Below, in pieces: positions 1 to 8,215 of a stretch of 64,000 nt of DNA. Numbering within the stretch: position 1 is the first letter of the stretch; every line of letters starts with the position of its first letter. Under the pieces are notes generated by a model. That model made no database searches. It saw nothing but the letters and a program-made list of their open reading frames with translations, and was not told the origin of the DNA. The stretch comes from CBDHEY01 sp965262305 (lineage in GTDB: Bacteria > Pseudomonadota > Gammaproteobacteria > Pseudomonadales > Cellvibrionaceae): assembly GCA_965262305.1 (NCBI GenBank), contig CBDHEY010000002.1, forward strand, positions 1,984,001-2,048,000, given 5' to 3'. The position numbers and the translations under genes are program-made.

Positions 1-128
1 TGAGACTTATTTACAGCGTCATTAGGCAATTCTTTGCCGCTTTCTTTTGGTTGAGCTTCAATTGCCCCCTTAGATGAAGCACCAACCACGGCAAACTGCG
101 CCGCCTTGGATATATTGACTTCATTCAT
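1..128 (-). CDS. FlaG-like flagellar protein, N-terminal part only
   Basis: About 42 codons are visible and the gene runs off the left edge. The start ATG (128-126) has GAGAGG about 8-10 nt upstream on the minus strand. It lies directly downstream of a flagellin gene on the same strand, where FlaG genes usually sit (flagellin-flaG-fliD). FlaG proteins are small cytoplasmic proteins that influence filament length in related bacteria. The visible part is low-complexity, rich in Ala, Glu and Lys, with no signal peptide, as is usual for FlaG N-termini. The call rests on position and character; the diagnostic C-terminal domain is outside the window. Confidence 0.6.
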   Translation of the reverse strand, partial: MNEVNISKAAQFAVVGASSKGAIEAQPKESGKELPNDAVNKS

Positions 129-151
129 GGGTTTAAACCTCTCAATGTTGG

Positions 152-180
152 AAAAAGCCAGCAACGAATTTCGTTACCAG
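152..180 (-). terminator. Hairpin terminator-like site after flagellin 1
   Basis: On the minus strand an 11-bp stem, partly G-U pairs, is built around AACGAA/TTCGTT and followed directly by CTTTTT. It lies between the flagellin stop and the flaG start, so it could end most flagellin transcripts and let some read-through express flaG. The loop is very small, so the inner pairs probably stay open. Confidence 0.45.
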
Positions 181-222
181 CTCGGTTTTCCCTAATAAAA
201 ACTAAAATTCATTCCATTTAAA

Positions 223-2610
223 TTACTGTAGTAGCGATAGGACCTGCTGAGGTCGAGCATTCGCCTGAGCTAGCATGGCTTGTGAAGCCTGTTGCAGAAC
301 CTGTGCTCTACTTAACGCCGCAGTTTCAGATGCGAAATCCGCATCAACAATTCGTGAACGCGCAGCCGAAGTATTTTCAGAAACGTTACTCAAGTTAGAC
401 ACTGTAAAATCAAGACGGTTATTTACCGCACCGAGATCAGATCGCGTCGAGTTGATTGTCTCCAAGGCGTTGTCAATAGAATCTACAGCAGATTGAGCAC
501 CTGCTTGAGTTGCAACACTGATGCTCGAAATTGCAGAACCCGTTACTGCCGCACTTTGATCAGTATTTAGATCGGTAAGACCAGTAACAGTCGTAGCATT
601 CCCTGAAACTTCAACACTTATGGTTTGATCATTTGCAGAATCTAAAGCAATTCTTGGCTGAATCACAATCGTGTCGTTTTCTCCGTCCGAATTCGAGTCA
701 GACACAGCATTTAAGCCCTCTGACGTATCATTGGCGAAGGTAATTCCTAGCAAGTTGGCTGTAGCAAAACCTTGTGTTTGACCTAATGTCAACGTGATTG
801 CAGAAGTACCTACAAGCTGAAGTTCACCGTTCTCATCCACACTAGCTGTAACACCTGTGCTACCTGTTGAGCCATTAATATCCGCAACAGCCGCATCCAA
901 ATCATCTAAATCGATGTTAGAAATCTCTGTACCATTAATATTAATTGATCCTGTATTAGCTCCTAAAGCAGCAGCAGTGGTGGTATTGCCAGAACCAGGA
1001 TCAGTAGTACCTAACAAGAACTCTAAATCCATGTTGTTTGCTTCAGTCATGGTGAACGGTGAATCTGAAGTCAACGTGATAAAACCACTGTCGTTCACCG
1101 TTGCAGTTACACCAGTATTACCAGTTGCTGCATTAATAATTGTTGCAACGCTCGCGGCATCATCAGCGGCTGTGATACCGGATAAATCAACTGTAACGCC
1201 GTTAATTTGAAAATCTGCAGCGTTGGCAACAGTTGCTAAGTTAGTAATATCTACCGCTTCGTCGCCCACAATAGTAGCTTGCTGCTTTGATAAATCTGTA
1301 GTGAAAGATGCATCCGCCGTGATACTTGCAGAAACTCCAGTTGTATCGCTAACAGCATTAATGTTATCCACTTTTGCTTGTAAGCTTGAGTTAGTTGAAT
1401 CTGAAGCGATAGTTACATCGTTTATGATTAGCGCGCCGCTACCCAACGCTGTTGTTTGGTTGGCTGCGGAGATACTTGCACCGACCACTTCGCCTTGACC
1501 AGCCACTTCAACAAACCCAAAGTTTGTTAGATCTGTGTCAGTGCCGTTGGCTCCTTTTGTTACTGTTATTGCTTCGCCATCTGTCGAAGAAATTGATATA
1601 GAGCCCTGTTGCGTCACACCACCGTTTGCAAAGCCCGTTGCTGTTTCGCCAGTATTTGCCGCAGTGGTAACAACTAGAGATCCACCCGTGGCGTTAGAAA
1701 GCGTTAATCTACCGTTATCCGCATTAATAGCTGCTACTACTGCGCCATCGGTTTTTTCATTTATTAGGCTAACTAATTCATCAGTCGAGTTAGTGCTTAT
1801 ACCTGTACCGCCTATAGTAAAGGTTGTAGCGGCAGATCCATCAGTAGATCCTAAAGCAATGGTAAAGGTATCACCAGCAGCTAAAACACCATCGGCCGTT
1901 GAGGTACCTTCAAAGATATTAAAACCAGATGCACTTACACCGTCGATTGAACTAATATCCGCAATCAAATCATCAAATACATCAGATCCCGTTGAGTCAT
2001 ATGAACTGAGACCTTGACCATTGATAGCGATATCACCTTCATCAAACGCTAAAGTAGCGCTGATTGACGTACCCGCTAAATCGCCAGAGGTCGATCCCAA
2101 ACCAAGCGCATCAGTACTTACTTCGGCAATAGAAAAAGATATCGTTTGATTTGATTCTGAACCAACCTGAAGATCAACAGTACCCAAAGTTCCATCAAGA
2201 ATATTTTGACCGTTAAACGAAGTTGACTCAGAAATACGGTCTAGCTCAGCTACAAGTTGTTGTACCTCTGCATCTAGAGTCGCGCGGTCAGTATCCGAAT
2301 AAATACCATTCGACGACTGAATAGCTAGTTCCCGCATACGCTGCAAGATATTGGTTGATTCGTCCAACGCTCCTTCTGCAGTTTGGATCAATGAAATACC
2401 GTCATTTGCATTACGAATCGCCTGATCCAGACCACGGATCTGGGAAGTTTGACGGTTAGAAATCGCGAGACCCGCAGCATCATCCGCTGCAGAGTTAATT
2501 CTTCTACCGGATGCTAAACGTTCACTTGCTTGATCCAGATCCATCGCGGAACTGTTCAACTGACGCTGAGCATTCAGTGAAGAAATATTACTGTTAACAA
2601 CTAAAGCCAT
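223..2610 (-). CDS. fliC: Giant flagellin 1 (sigma-28 type)
   Basis: Structural subunit of the flagellar filament, exported by the flagellar type III system and polymerised outside the cell. The product is about 795 residues against roughly 270-500 for common flagellins. The conserved D0/D1 N-terminus (residues 1 to about 165, starting MALVVNSN) and the C-terminal helix (ending QASQAMLAQANARPQQ) flank a central region of about 500 residues. That region is rich in Thr, Ser, Gly and Asp and holds several repeats of the Flagellin_IN type, with INGTEI- and INDVTI-like strands followed by an INAVSDTTGV-like helix. The start at 2610 is chosen over an upstream in-frame codon because AGGAGG (2617-2622) stands 6 nt before it and because MALVVN is the usual flagellin start. 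A sigma-28 promoter lies about 100 bp upstream. Confidence 0.95.
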   Translation of the reverse strand: MALVVNSNISSLNAQRQLNSSAMDLDQASERLASGRRINSAADDAAGLAISNRQTSQIRGLDQAIRNANDGISLIQTAEGALDESTNILQRMRELAIQSSNGIYSDTDRATLDAEVQQLVAELDRISESTSFNGQNILDGTLGTVDLQVGSESNQTISFSIAEVSTDALGLGSTSGDLAGTSISATLAFDEGDIAINGQGLSSYDSTGSDVFDDLIADISSIDGVSASGFNIFEGTSTADGVLAAGDTFTIALGSTDGSAATTFTIGGTGISTNSTDELVSLINEKTDGAVVAAINADNGRLTLSNATGGSLVVTTAANTGETATGFANGGVTQQGSISISSTDGEAITVTKGANGTDTDLTNFGFVEVAGQGEVVGASISAANQTTALGSGALIINDVTIASDSTNSSLQAKVDNINAVSDTTGVSASITADASFTTDLSKQQATIVGDEAVDITNLATVANAADFQINGVTVDLSGITAADDAASVATIINAATGNTGVTATVNDSGFITLTSDSPFTMTEANNMDLEFLLGTTDPGSGNTTTAAALGANTGSININGTEISNIDLDDLDAAVADINGSTGSTGVTASVDENGELQLVGTSAITLTLGQTQGFATANLLGITFANDTSEGLNAVSDSNSDGENDTIVIQPRIALDSANDQTISVEVSGNATTVTGLTDLNTDQSAAVTGSAISSISVATQAGAQSAVDSIDNALETINSTRSDLGAVNNRLDFTVSNLSNVSENTSAARSRIVDADFASETAALSRAQVLQQASQAMLAQANARPQQVLSLLQ

Positions 2611-2712
2611 GATTGGCCTCCTATTTTTCAAATTTTCTTCATCAGGTAGTTCAACACCCGATCCACATAGCAAAGCAAGTGAAATTCGACTTCTTTACTG
2701 ACTGTATTGAGA

Positions 2713-2739
2713 ATAACGGCAAGAAAACAAAAAACTTTA
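2713..2739 (-). promoter_or_regulatory. Sigma-28 (FliA) promoter of flagellin 1
   Basis: Read on the minus strand: TAAAGTTT (2739-2732), an 11-nt spacer, then GCCGTTAT (2720-2713). This is a near-perfect match to the class III flagellar consensus TAAAGTTT-N11-GCCGATAA. Transcription should start near 2705 and give a leader of about 95 nt. Confidence 0.88.
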
Positions 2740-2937
2740 ATCGCTTATTAAATAAATATAAATATCCTTAAATTAAGATTAAAACCTTTAAAATCATTAG
2801 TTTGTCGTAAATGTATTATTTTTTTAAACAGGAAAAAAATCAAAATATTGACTCATCCATATATTTTATTTTCCTAAAAAAGATAAGTAATAAATTTTTG
2901 GTTATAACCTATTAATTTCTTCGAAAAAGGAGGTGTA

Positions 2938-2955
2938 ATGTGCTATAAAAAATAG
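2938..2955 (+). other. Five-codon reading frame behind a full Shine-Dalgarno
   Basis: AAGGAGGTG (2927-2935) is complementary to the 16S rRNA 3' end and is the strongest ribosome-binding site seen in this area. It is followed 4 nt after AGGAGG by ATG and the frame M-C-Y-K-K-stop, ending 28 nt before the TPR-methyltransferase start, which itself has no clear Shine-Dalgarno. It may be a leader peptide, a ribosome standby site or a relic of a lost start. Translation is inferred, not shown. Confidence 0.4.
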
Positions 2956-2983
2956 ATAACTTATAACTAACGGATAAACTTAG

Positions 2984-4969
2984 ATGCAAGCAGCGTCAGG
3001 CGACATTATCGGTAACGAGTTAAATTTTGCAGTAAATAAATTTAATAGTGGAGATCTAGAAAGTGCTACGACACATTTAGATTCAATAATCGACCAAAAC
3101 CCAAGTTGCCATCAAGCCTTGATACTTAAATCAATAATAGAGTTTTGTAAAAATAACTATGATTATTCTTTGGATTTATGTAACAAAGCGATATCACTAT
3201 CACCAGAGTCACACGAGTACATTTTAAACAAAGCAAAAATCTTATTTCAACTTGATAAAATTGATTCATCTGAGAAATTATTCGCTGAGTATTTAGACAT
3301 AAATCCTTCGAATAAGGATGCCTTAATCGGAATATCTGAAATTTTTTATAAAAAGGATAAAAAGAAAGAACTAATAATTACTCTACTTCGTTTAGCAAAC
3401 CACACCAATCTAAATCAATACCAGAAATTAACACTCTTTTCCTATTTAAATGAGGTTCAAATCCAATCATTTTCGACTTCAACTGAAAATGGAATTTTGA
3501 AAATTTTAGATTACCAGGATATTGAAGCAAGATCTCTATCTAATTTAGTTCGAAACTACCTAATTGAAAAATATCACTTGAAAGAAACCTCTCCTAAGAT
3601 AAGTTTAAAGCAAGTACTAGAAGATAGAATCCTGGTTAAATCATTACCAATATTGCGATTTTCAAGTTTAGAAGTAGAAAATTTTCTATGTTCACTTCGA
3701 CTAAGTTTATTAAAACTAGCAATCGCAGACGCAAAACTCAATTCAGTTTACTTTCCAATAATACGATCTCTTAGCTTAAATAACTTCGATAATGAATATG
3801 TTGCATATATTAGTGAAGATGAGAATAAGATTATTAATGAACTGGAAAAACAACTAAAACAAGAACTCGAAACACCAAATTGGACACCAGAAAAAAGTAC
3901 CTCAATATTTTTAATTGTTTCTCTATATAAAAGTTTCTACGATCTTGAATTTAGAGAACAGTTACTTTCATATAACCTAGATGAATGGCCACTAATACTG
4001 CGTGACATAGCAAAAAATACTCTCTATGACATTGATGAAGAAATAAAATCATCAAAAAACATAGCAACATTAGAAGAAATTACAGATTCAGTGTCAATTG
4101 AGGTACAAAATCAATATGAACAAAACCCGTATCCTAGGTGGAAACATATATCTATTGGCCAGTTAAAAAATATCTCTGAGTTAATATTAAGAGACAACCA
4201 AGAAGCTAAAGATAGACTACCCAATGAGCTTTTCAATGAAAAAACTCCGATATTAATTGCTGGATGTGGAACTGGACAACAACCTATTACAAAAGCGATG
4301 CGCTTTCCCAATTCAAAAGTAACAGCTATTGATATAAGTCGAAGAAGTTTAGCTTACGCGAAAAAAAAATCGCACGACTTGAACGTGAAAAATATCAATT
4401 TTTATCATGCTGATATTCTTAATATTCCAAAAAATATAGGCCAATTTTATTATATTGAATGTTGTGGTGTACTCCATCATATGAAAGACCCTGTACAAGG
4501 ATGGAAAAAACTTCTAGAAATTCTTAAACCTAAAGGAGTAATGAAAATTGCATTGTATAGTTCGACAGCGAGAGAACTCATCAGTAAAGAAAGAAAAAAA
4601 ATTTCTTTTTTAAATCTTTCTCAAGATTCAAACAGCATTAGAAAATATAGAGAAGCATTAAAAAAACAAGTTCCACCCTCTAAAATTACTAGAAAATTCG
4701 CAGACTTTTACAGCTTAAGCGAGTGTAGAGACTTACTATTTCATCAACATGAAAAATGCTATTCCTGGAATGAAATTGAAGATATTTGCAATGATCTTAA
4801 CCTAACTTTTTTAGGGCTTTGTGACAATACAAAAATAAAGAATGCATTCATAAAGCAGTTCCCTAATGCCAAAAACTCTTCGTCCTTCGAAAAACTAAAA
4901 GCTTTTGAAAAAGCTCACCCTTCAATGTTTGTTTCAATGTATCAATTCTTCGTTCAGAAAGAGAATTAG
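2984..4969 (+). CDS. TPR-repeat / class I SAM methyltransferase fusion
   Basis: 661 residues, no signal peptide, so cytoplasmic. Residues 1 to about 135 carry tetratricopeptide-like helix pairs (for example the AIDQNPSCHQAL-like and AISLSPESHEYIL-like units). The middle is helical and not recognised. The C-terminal half is a Rossmann methyltransferase: a YEQNPYPRW entry motif, motif I AGCGTG (about residue 426), an acidic AIDIS strand end, and CCGVLHHMKDP at the motif IV region. The acceptor cannot be read from the sequence. It is divergent from flagellin 1, so modification of flagellin or of a filament sugar is a reasonable guess, but this is inference. Base composition is clearly more AT-rich than the flanking genes. 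The start at 2984 lacks a good ribosome-binding site. Confidence 0.8.
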   Translation: MQAASGDIIGNELNFAVNKFNSGDLESATTHLDSIIDQNPSCHQALILKSIIEFCKNNYDYSLDLCNKAISLSPESHEYILNKAKILFQLDKIDSSEKLFAEYLDINPSNKDALIGISEIFYKKDKKKELIITLLRLANHTNLNQYQKLTLFSYLNEVQIQSFSTSTENGILKILDYQDIEARSLSNLVRNYLIEKYHLKETSPKISLKQVLEDRILVKSLPILRFSSLEVENFLCSLRLSLLKLAIADAKLNSVYFPIIRSLSLNNFDNEYVAYISEDENKIINELEKQLKQELETPNWTPEKSTSIFLIVSLYKSFYDLEFREQLLSYNLDEWPLILRDIAKNTLYDIDEEIKSSKNIATLEEITDSVSIEVQNQYEQNPYPRWKHISIGQLKNISELILRDNQEAKDRLPNELFNEKTPILIAGCGTGQQPITKAMRFPNSKVTAIDISRRSLAYAKKKSHDLNVKNINFYHADILNIPKNIGQFYYIECCGVLHHMKDPVQGWKKLLEILKPKGVMKIALYSSTARELISKERKKISFLNLSQDSNSIRKYREALKKQVPPSKITRKFADFYSLSECRDLLFHQHEKCYSWNEIEDICNDLNLTFLGLCDNTKIKNAFIKQFPNAKNSSSFEKLKAFEKAHPSMFVSMYQFFVQKEN

Positions 4970-4972
4970 AAT

Positions 4973-5003
4973 AAATATTAGGTGGTTAAACCACCCAATA
5001 TTT
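4973..5003. terminator. Bidirectional hairpin between convergent genes
   Basis: A roughly 14-bp stem (AAATATT-A-GGTGGTT against AACCACC-C-AATATTT, one A-C mismatch) exactly fills the gap between the methyltransferase stop and the DUF4142 stop. The outer A/T arms supply T-rich 3' ends in both directions, so it probably terminates both transcripts. Confidence 0.75.
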
Positions 5004-5543
5004 CTATCTCGATTTGAGCAATCGATCTCTTGCGGATTTTGTCATCTTTAAATGTCTTTCAAATGCAGGTAGAACCGATTTAAAGTGTTTTCTTAGAGAT
5101 TTATTTTTGGTGTTTGGTAGCAGAATATTACGAACAGCATCAATGGCAGCAATGTGAAATTGAATATCATGTTCCAAAAAAGCGATGTTAAACTTTGGGC
5201 ATTTCAGTTTAACAAGTTTGTCTAAAACCATATTGTGGTCCATTTGGGCATTTACTCGTGACGGCGGTAATATGTATTGAATACCATTAGCATCCGCCAA
5301 TTCCAGTACAGCCTTTCTAACCCCCATATGATCTGTCGCTATATGTTTTGCTAAATTTTTGATTTCATGACTGCATCCTTTCGACATACCAAGCAAAGCA
5401 GTTTCGATATCAAAACTATTGACTTGAGTATAAATCCCCAATATTTCAGCATCACTTAGTTGATTTGAGTCAGACCAAGCGCTAGAACAATTGTAGAAAA
5501 TAGCTAACAATAATATAAATAATTTAAGTGGTTTAAAAAACAT
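5004..5543 (-). CDS. Secreted DUF4142 family protein
   Basis: 179 residues with an N-terminal signal peptide (hydrophobic residues about 7-17, cleavage near SSAWS). The remainder looks like the ferritin-like four-helix DUF4142 fold: an SDAEILGIYTQVNSFDIE helix, an IKNLAKHIATDHMGVRKAV helix with the characteristic DH, and two further helices ending in RHLKMTKSARDRL. The family is periplasmic or outer-membrane associated and its biochemical role is unknown. CGGAG stands about 8 nt before the start at 5543. It is divergent from a LysR gene 96 bp away, which may regulate it. Confidence 0.75.
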   Translation of the reverse strand: MFFKPLKLFILLLAIFYNCSSAWSDSNQLSDAEILGIYTQVNSFDIETALLGMSKGCSHEIKNLAKHIATDHMGVRKAVLELADANGIQYILPPSRVNAQMDHNMVLDKLVKLKCPKFNIAFLEHDIQFHIAAIDAVRNILLPNTKNKSLRKHFKSVLPAFERHLKMTKSARDRLLKSR

Positions 5544-5639
5544 AATGTATCTCCGTTATATGACGAAAATAATTAAAACAAATCGATTTATATTATAGAA
5601 TAAGCAATAATAAAATAGTTTTATATGATAATACGATAA

Positions 5640-6554
5640 ATGAAATTTACGCTTATACAACTCAAACACACGCGACTTGTCGCTAAACTAGGTTCATTTA
5701 GTAAAGCGGCTCAAGAAGGAAAGTCATCTCAATCAACAGTTTCAAACTGTGTTTCAGATCTTGAAGAAATACTTGGAAAACCGCTCTTTTCTCGATCTAC
5801 CCGTAAAGTGGAACTGACCCCATTTGGTAGAGCAATGTTGCCGCTAATCGAAGATATCTTAAGCTCAGCAGAACGGCTCTCCATAGAGGCAAATGCGAGA
5901 ATCAACCCAAACAAAAAACTTCTGCGAATTGCATTTACTCCTTTACTAGACATTAAAAAAATTAATGGTCTATGCGAAGCTTATCGACAAAGTCATCCCG
6001 AGGTTGAAATTGTATTTAAGGAATGCGATATTAGCGGAATTGAAACCAGACTCACCGAGGAACAAATAGACGTTGTCTGTGGGCCGAATATTGGTAAAAG
6101 CAAATTAAGAAAAAGATGTTTATTATTTGAAGACCCCCTGCATTATATTCCACCCTCGCTCGTAACATTTAAGCTTAACAACAAAATACCGCTTTCTCAT
6201 ACTATAAAGAATACACTTTTGTTAACCGTTGGTTCTTGTGGCCTCGCACCAGAAACGATGAGATTATTTGAAAAAGCGCAATTAAAACCTAAGGTATATC
6301 CGGGTCGCGCATTTTCACATTCAGGTCTTTTCGAATGGGCCGAACTAGGTATAGGAGGTGCCATAATGCCCTCGTCTAAAATTGAAAAGCCTTCGCAATT
6401 CCCTATATTAATAGACAAAAATAAAGTGCTAAATCTCAAGTACGAGGCAGTATGGCTTAAATCTTCCGAGGCGACTCCGCATTTACGACCGTTTTTGCAT
6501 TCACTCCCTAAAATAGCAAAAGCAATTAAACATGAATCAGTGGAGTGGATTTAA
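5640..6554 (+). CDS. LysR-type transcriptional regulator
   Basis: 304 residues, the normal length for the family. Residues 1-60 form the winged helix-turn-helix (SFSKAAQEGKSSQSTVSNCVSDLEEILG, then PLFSRSTRKVELT). Residues about 90-295 are the periplasmic-binding-protein-like effector domain (LRIAFTPLL strand, then the EVEIVF strand). The effector is unknown. The gene is divergent from the DUF4142 gene, a common arrangement for a LysR regulator and its target. No clear Shine-Dalgarno precedes the ATG at 5640, which fits the domain start well. Confidence 0.88.
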   Translation: MKFTLIQLKHTRLVAKLGSFSKAAQEGKSSQSTVSNCVSDLEEILGKPLFSRSTRKVELTPFGRAMLPLIEDILSSAERLSIEANARINPNKKLLRIAFTPLLDIKKINGLCEAYRQSHPEVEIVFKECDISGIETRLTEEQIDVVCGPNIGKSKLRKRCLLFEDPLHYIPPSLVTFKLNNKIPLSHTIKNTLLLTVGSCGLAPETMRLFEKAQLKPKVYPGRAFSHSGLFEWAELGIGGAIMPSSKIEKPSQFPILIDKNKVLNLKYEAVWLKSSEATPHLRPFLHSLPKIAKAIKHESVEWI

Positions 6555-6582
6555 TTTCATATTTCTCTTAAACACAACAAAA

Positions 6583-6610
6583 TGTAACAGCTTGGATACA
6601 CTCTGTTACA
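6583..6610. repeat. 8-bp inverted repeat upstream of the serine hydrolase
   Basis: TGTAACAG (6583-6590) and CTGTTACA (6603-6610) are perfect inverted arms around a 12-nt spacer. A related AGTAACAGGG lies near 6674. It sits between the LysR stop and the serine-hydrolase start and could be a regulator site or the 3' stem of the LysR mRNA; no T-run follows. Confidence 0.5.
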
Positions 6611-6690
6611 ACGAAAAATTCCTGTCTACGAGAAAATAGTTCCACATTTTCTTTAGTTAATTTTCAACACAAAAGTAACAGGGATTTATC

Positions 6691-8205
6691 ATGAGTAAAT
6701 TATTTTTAACGTTCGGCTTATCATTTCTTTTATTCGCTTGCGGCGGGGATGATAATGATAACGGCTCAGCGAGTGACGCTGCACAAAATGTAGAATTAAA
6801 TGACGATTTTGAGGGAGTAAGAAGCGCTGCAAAATCACAACTCTCAAGGAGTATCGCCCCAGCTGTATCAATTGGAATATACAAAGATGGTGAAATTGTT
6901 TTCGCCGAAGCTTTCGGAAAAATTGCAAAGGGTGAGAACACTGACGTTAACAAAGAAACTCTATTTCAGATGGGTTCGACGACCAAGATGTTTACAGTAC
7001 TTGCTACATTAAGGCAAATTGAAAACGAGACATTATCCATCGATGAATCAATTGTAGATGCTTTCCCAACAATTCAATTGGAAGAGGAAGATTTCGCCGA
7101 TTGGCAAGAAATTAATTTGCACCATTTGATGAGCCATCAATCTGGTCTAGTAGATCTTGTTACCTGGGATCGAGATACAGATAATTTACAAGAATTCGCA
7201 CAAGATAGCTTTCCAGCGCTTTACGGGCAAATGAATCCTGCTGGACGATTTTGGAATTACAGCAATTCCAACTGGTCTTATTTGGGCGCGATTTTAGAAT
7301 ACCAATTGGATGATTTTTTTCCCAATATTATCGAAGACGAGGTATTTCAACCTCTCGAGATGTCGAGATCAACCGTACGTAAAGCAGATGTTTTAAACGA
7401 TGGTAACTACGCCTTAGGTACTGGCTTTGTTCGAGATGAAGGAGGAATTAGCGAGGGCAGTGCAGTTTCACTCGACGATGTTAACGAGAGTATTTTCGGC
7501 ACCCCTGCTGGCGCGAATACCTGGTCAACGCCTTCAGAAATGTTAAAGATGGCAGAGTTTTTACTAAATGGTAATTCAAATATTTTATCTGAAAACCTAC
7601 GTGAAGAAATGATATTCCCCCAAGTGGATTTACAAGCGGGGCTTCCAATGAGCTATGGATATGGAATATTTGTTAATGAGGGTTTTGTAATTGATGAGGA
7701 ATGGTATCCTATAGAGGTGTGGGAACATGGAGGAAACACACTTGCTTATACGAGTATGTTTTGGATCTTACCAGAGGATAACATCGCGGTCGTAATACTA
7801 TCTAGTGGACGTACCACCGATTTTAGCAGTGTTATGTTAGAAGCCATAAAATCTGTAACCACCCTTCCTCAACCTCAACCATTACCCGCTGAACCTATTG
7901 CGTACGATTTGTTTCCAAATCATGTCGGCGAATATTTTGGTAACTTTGGAAAATTGGAGGTGGAATTGGATGACGGTGAACTTAAGATAAATCTTCCAAG
8001 TTTAAATGAAGAAGGAATTAGTTATAACAGAACATTAATTCCAAAATCAGGTTCGGTGTTTACCGCAAGAATAGATGGAAGTGACTTTGATGTTACCTTT
8101 TTACCGGAAATAGAGGGAGATGAATCAATCTATATCCGGCATAGAGAGTTTGTTGCGATTCGTGAAGAATTTCTATTAGATCTAGATTCCGCAAGTGATA
8201 GATAA
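6691..8205 (+). CDS. Lipoprotein serine hydrolase, class C beta-lactamase fold
   Basis: 504 residues. It begins with a lipoprotein signal (lipobox LFAC, lipidated Cys17) and an Asp/Gly/Ser linker. The penicillin-binding-protein-like catalytic set is intact: nucleophile motif S96-T-T-K99, Y190-S-N192 and H346-G-G. The family includes beta-lactamases, D,D-peptidases, esterases and D-aminopeptidases; the substrate cannot be told from the motifs. The last roughly 110 residues form a separate beta-rich domain of the kind found at the C-terminus of such hydrolases. The acidic residues after the Cys suggest outer-membrane localisation. It stands alone between the LysR gene and a convergent gene. Confidence 0.85.
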   Translation: MSKLFLTFGLSFLLFACGGDDNDNGSASDAAQNVELNDDFEGVRSAAKSQLSRSIAPAVSIGIYKDGEIVFAEAFGKIAKGENTDVNKETLFQMGSTTKMFTVLATLRQIENETLSIDESIVDAFPTIQLEEEDFADWQEINLHHLMSHQSGLVDLVTWDRDTDNLQEFAQDSFPALYGQMNPAGRFWNYSNSNWSYLGAILEYQLDDFFPNIIEDEVFQPLEMSRSTVRKADVLNDGNYALGTGFVRDEGGISEGSAVSLDDVNESIFGTPAGANTWSTPSEMLKMAEFLLNGNSNILSENLREEMIFPQVDLQAGLPMSYGYGIFVNEGFVIDEEWYPIEVWEHGGNTLAYTSMFWILPEDNIAVVILSSGRTTDFSSVMLEAIKSVTTLPQPQPLPAEPIAYDLFPNHVGEYFGNFGKLEVELDDGELKINLPSLNEEGISYNRTLIPKSGSVFTARIDGSDFDVTFLPEIEGDESIYIRHREFVAIREEFLLDLDSASDR

Positions 8206-8215
8206 AACTTTCATT

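Larger units (their letters stand above)
2611..2983. other. Divergent intergenic region
   Basis: About 370 bp, very AT-rich, between flagellin 1 (minus) and the TPR-methyltransferase gene (plus). It holds the sigma-28 flagellin promoter, the flagellin 5' leader of roughly 95 nt and a strong ribosome-binding site followed by a five-codon reading frame. No other gene was recognised. Confidence 0.8.

Noticed and set aside
857..2017. Long open frames on the plus strand inside flagellin 1 (and similar ones opposite flagellin 2, FlgK and FlgE)
   Set aside because: They are complements of Ser/Thr/Ala-rich real genes, lack ribosome-binding sites and show no protein domain.
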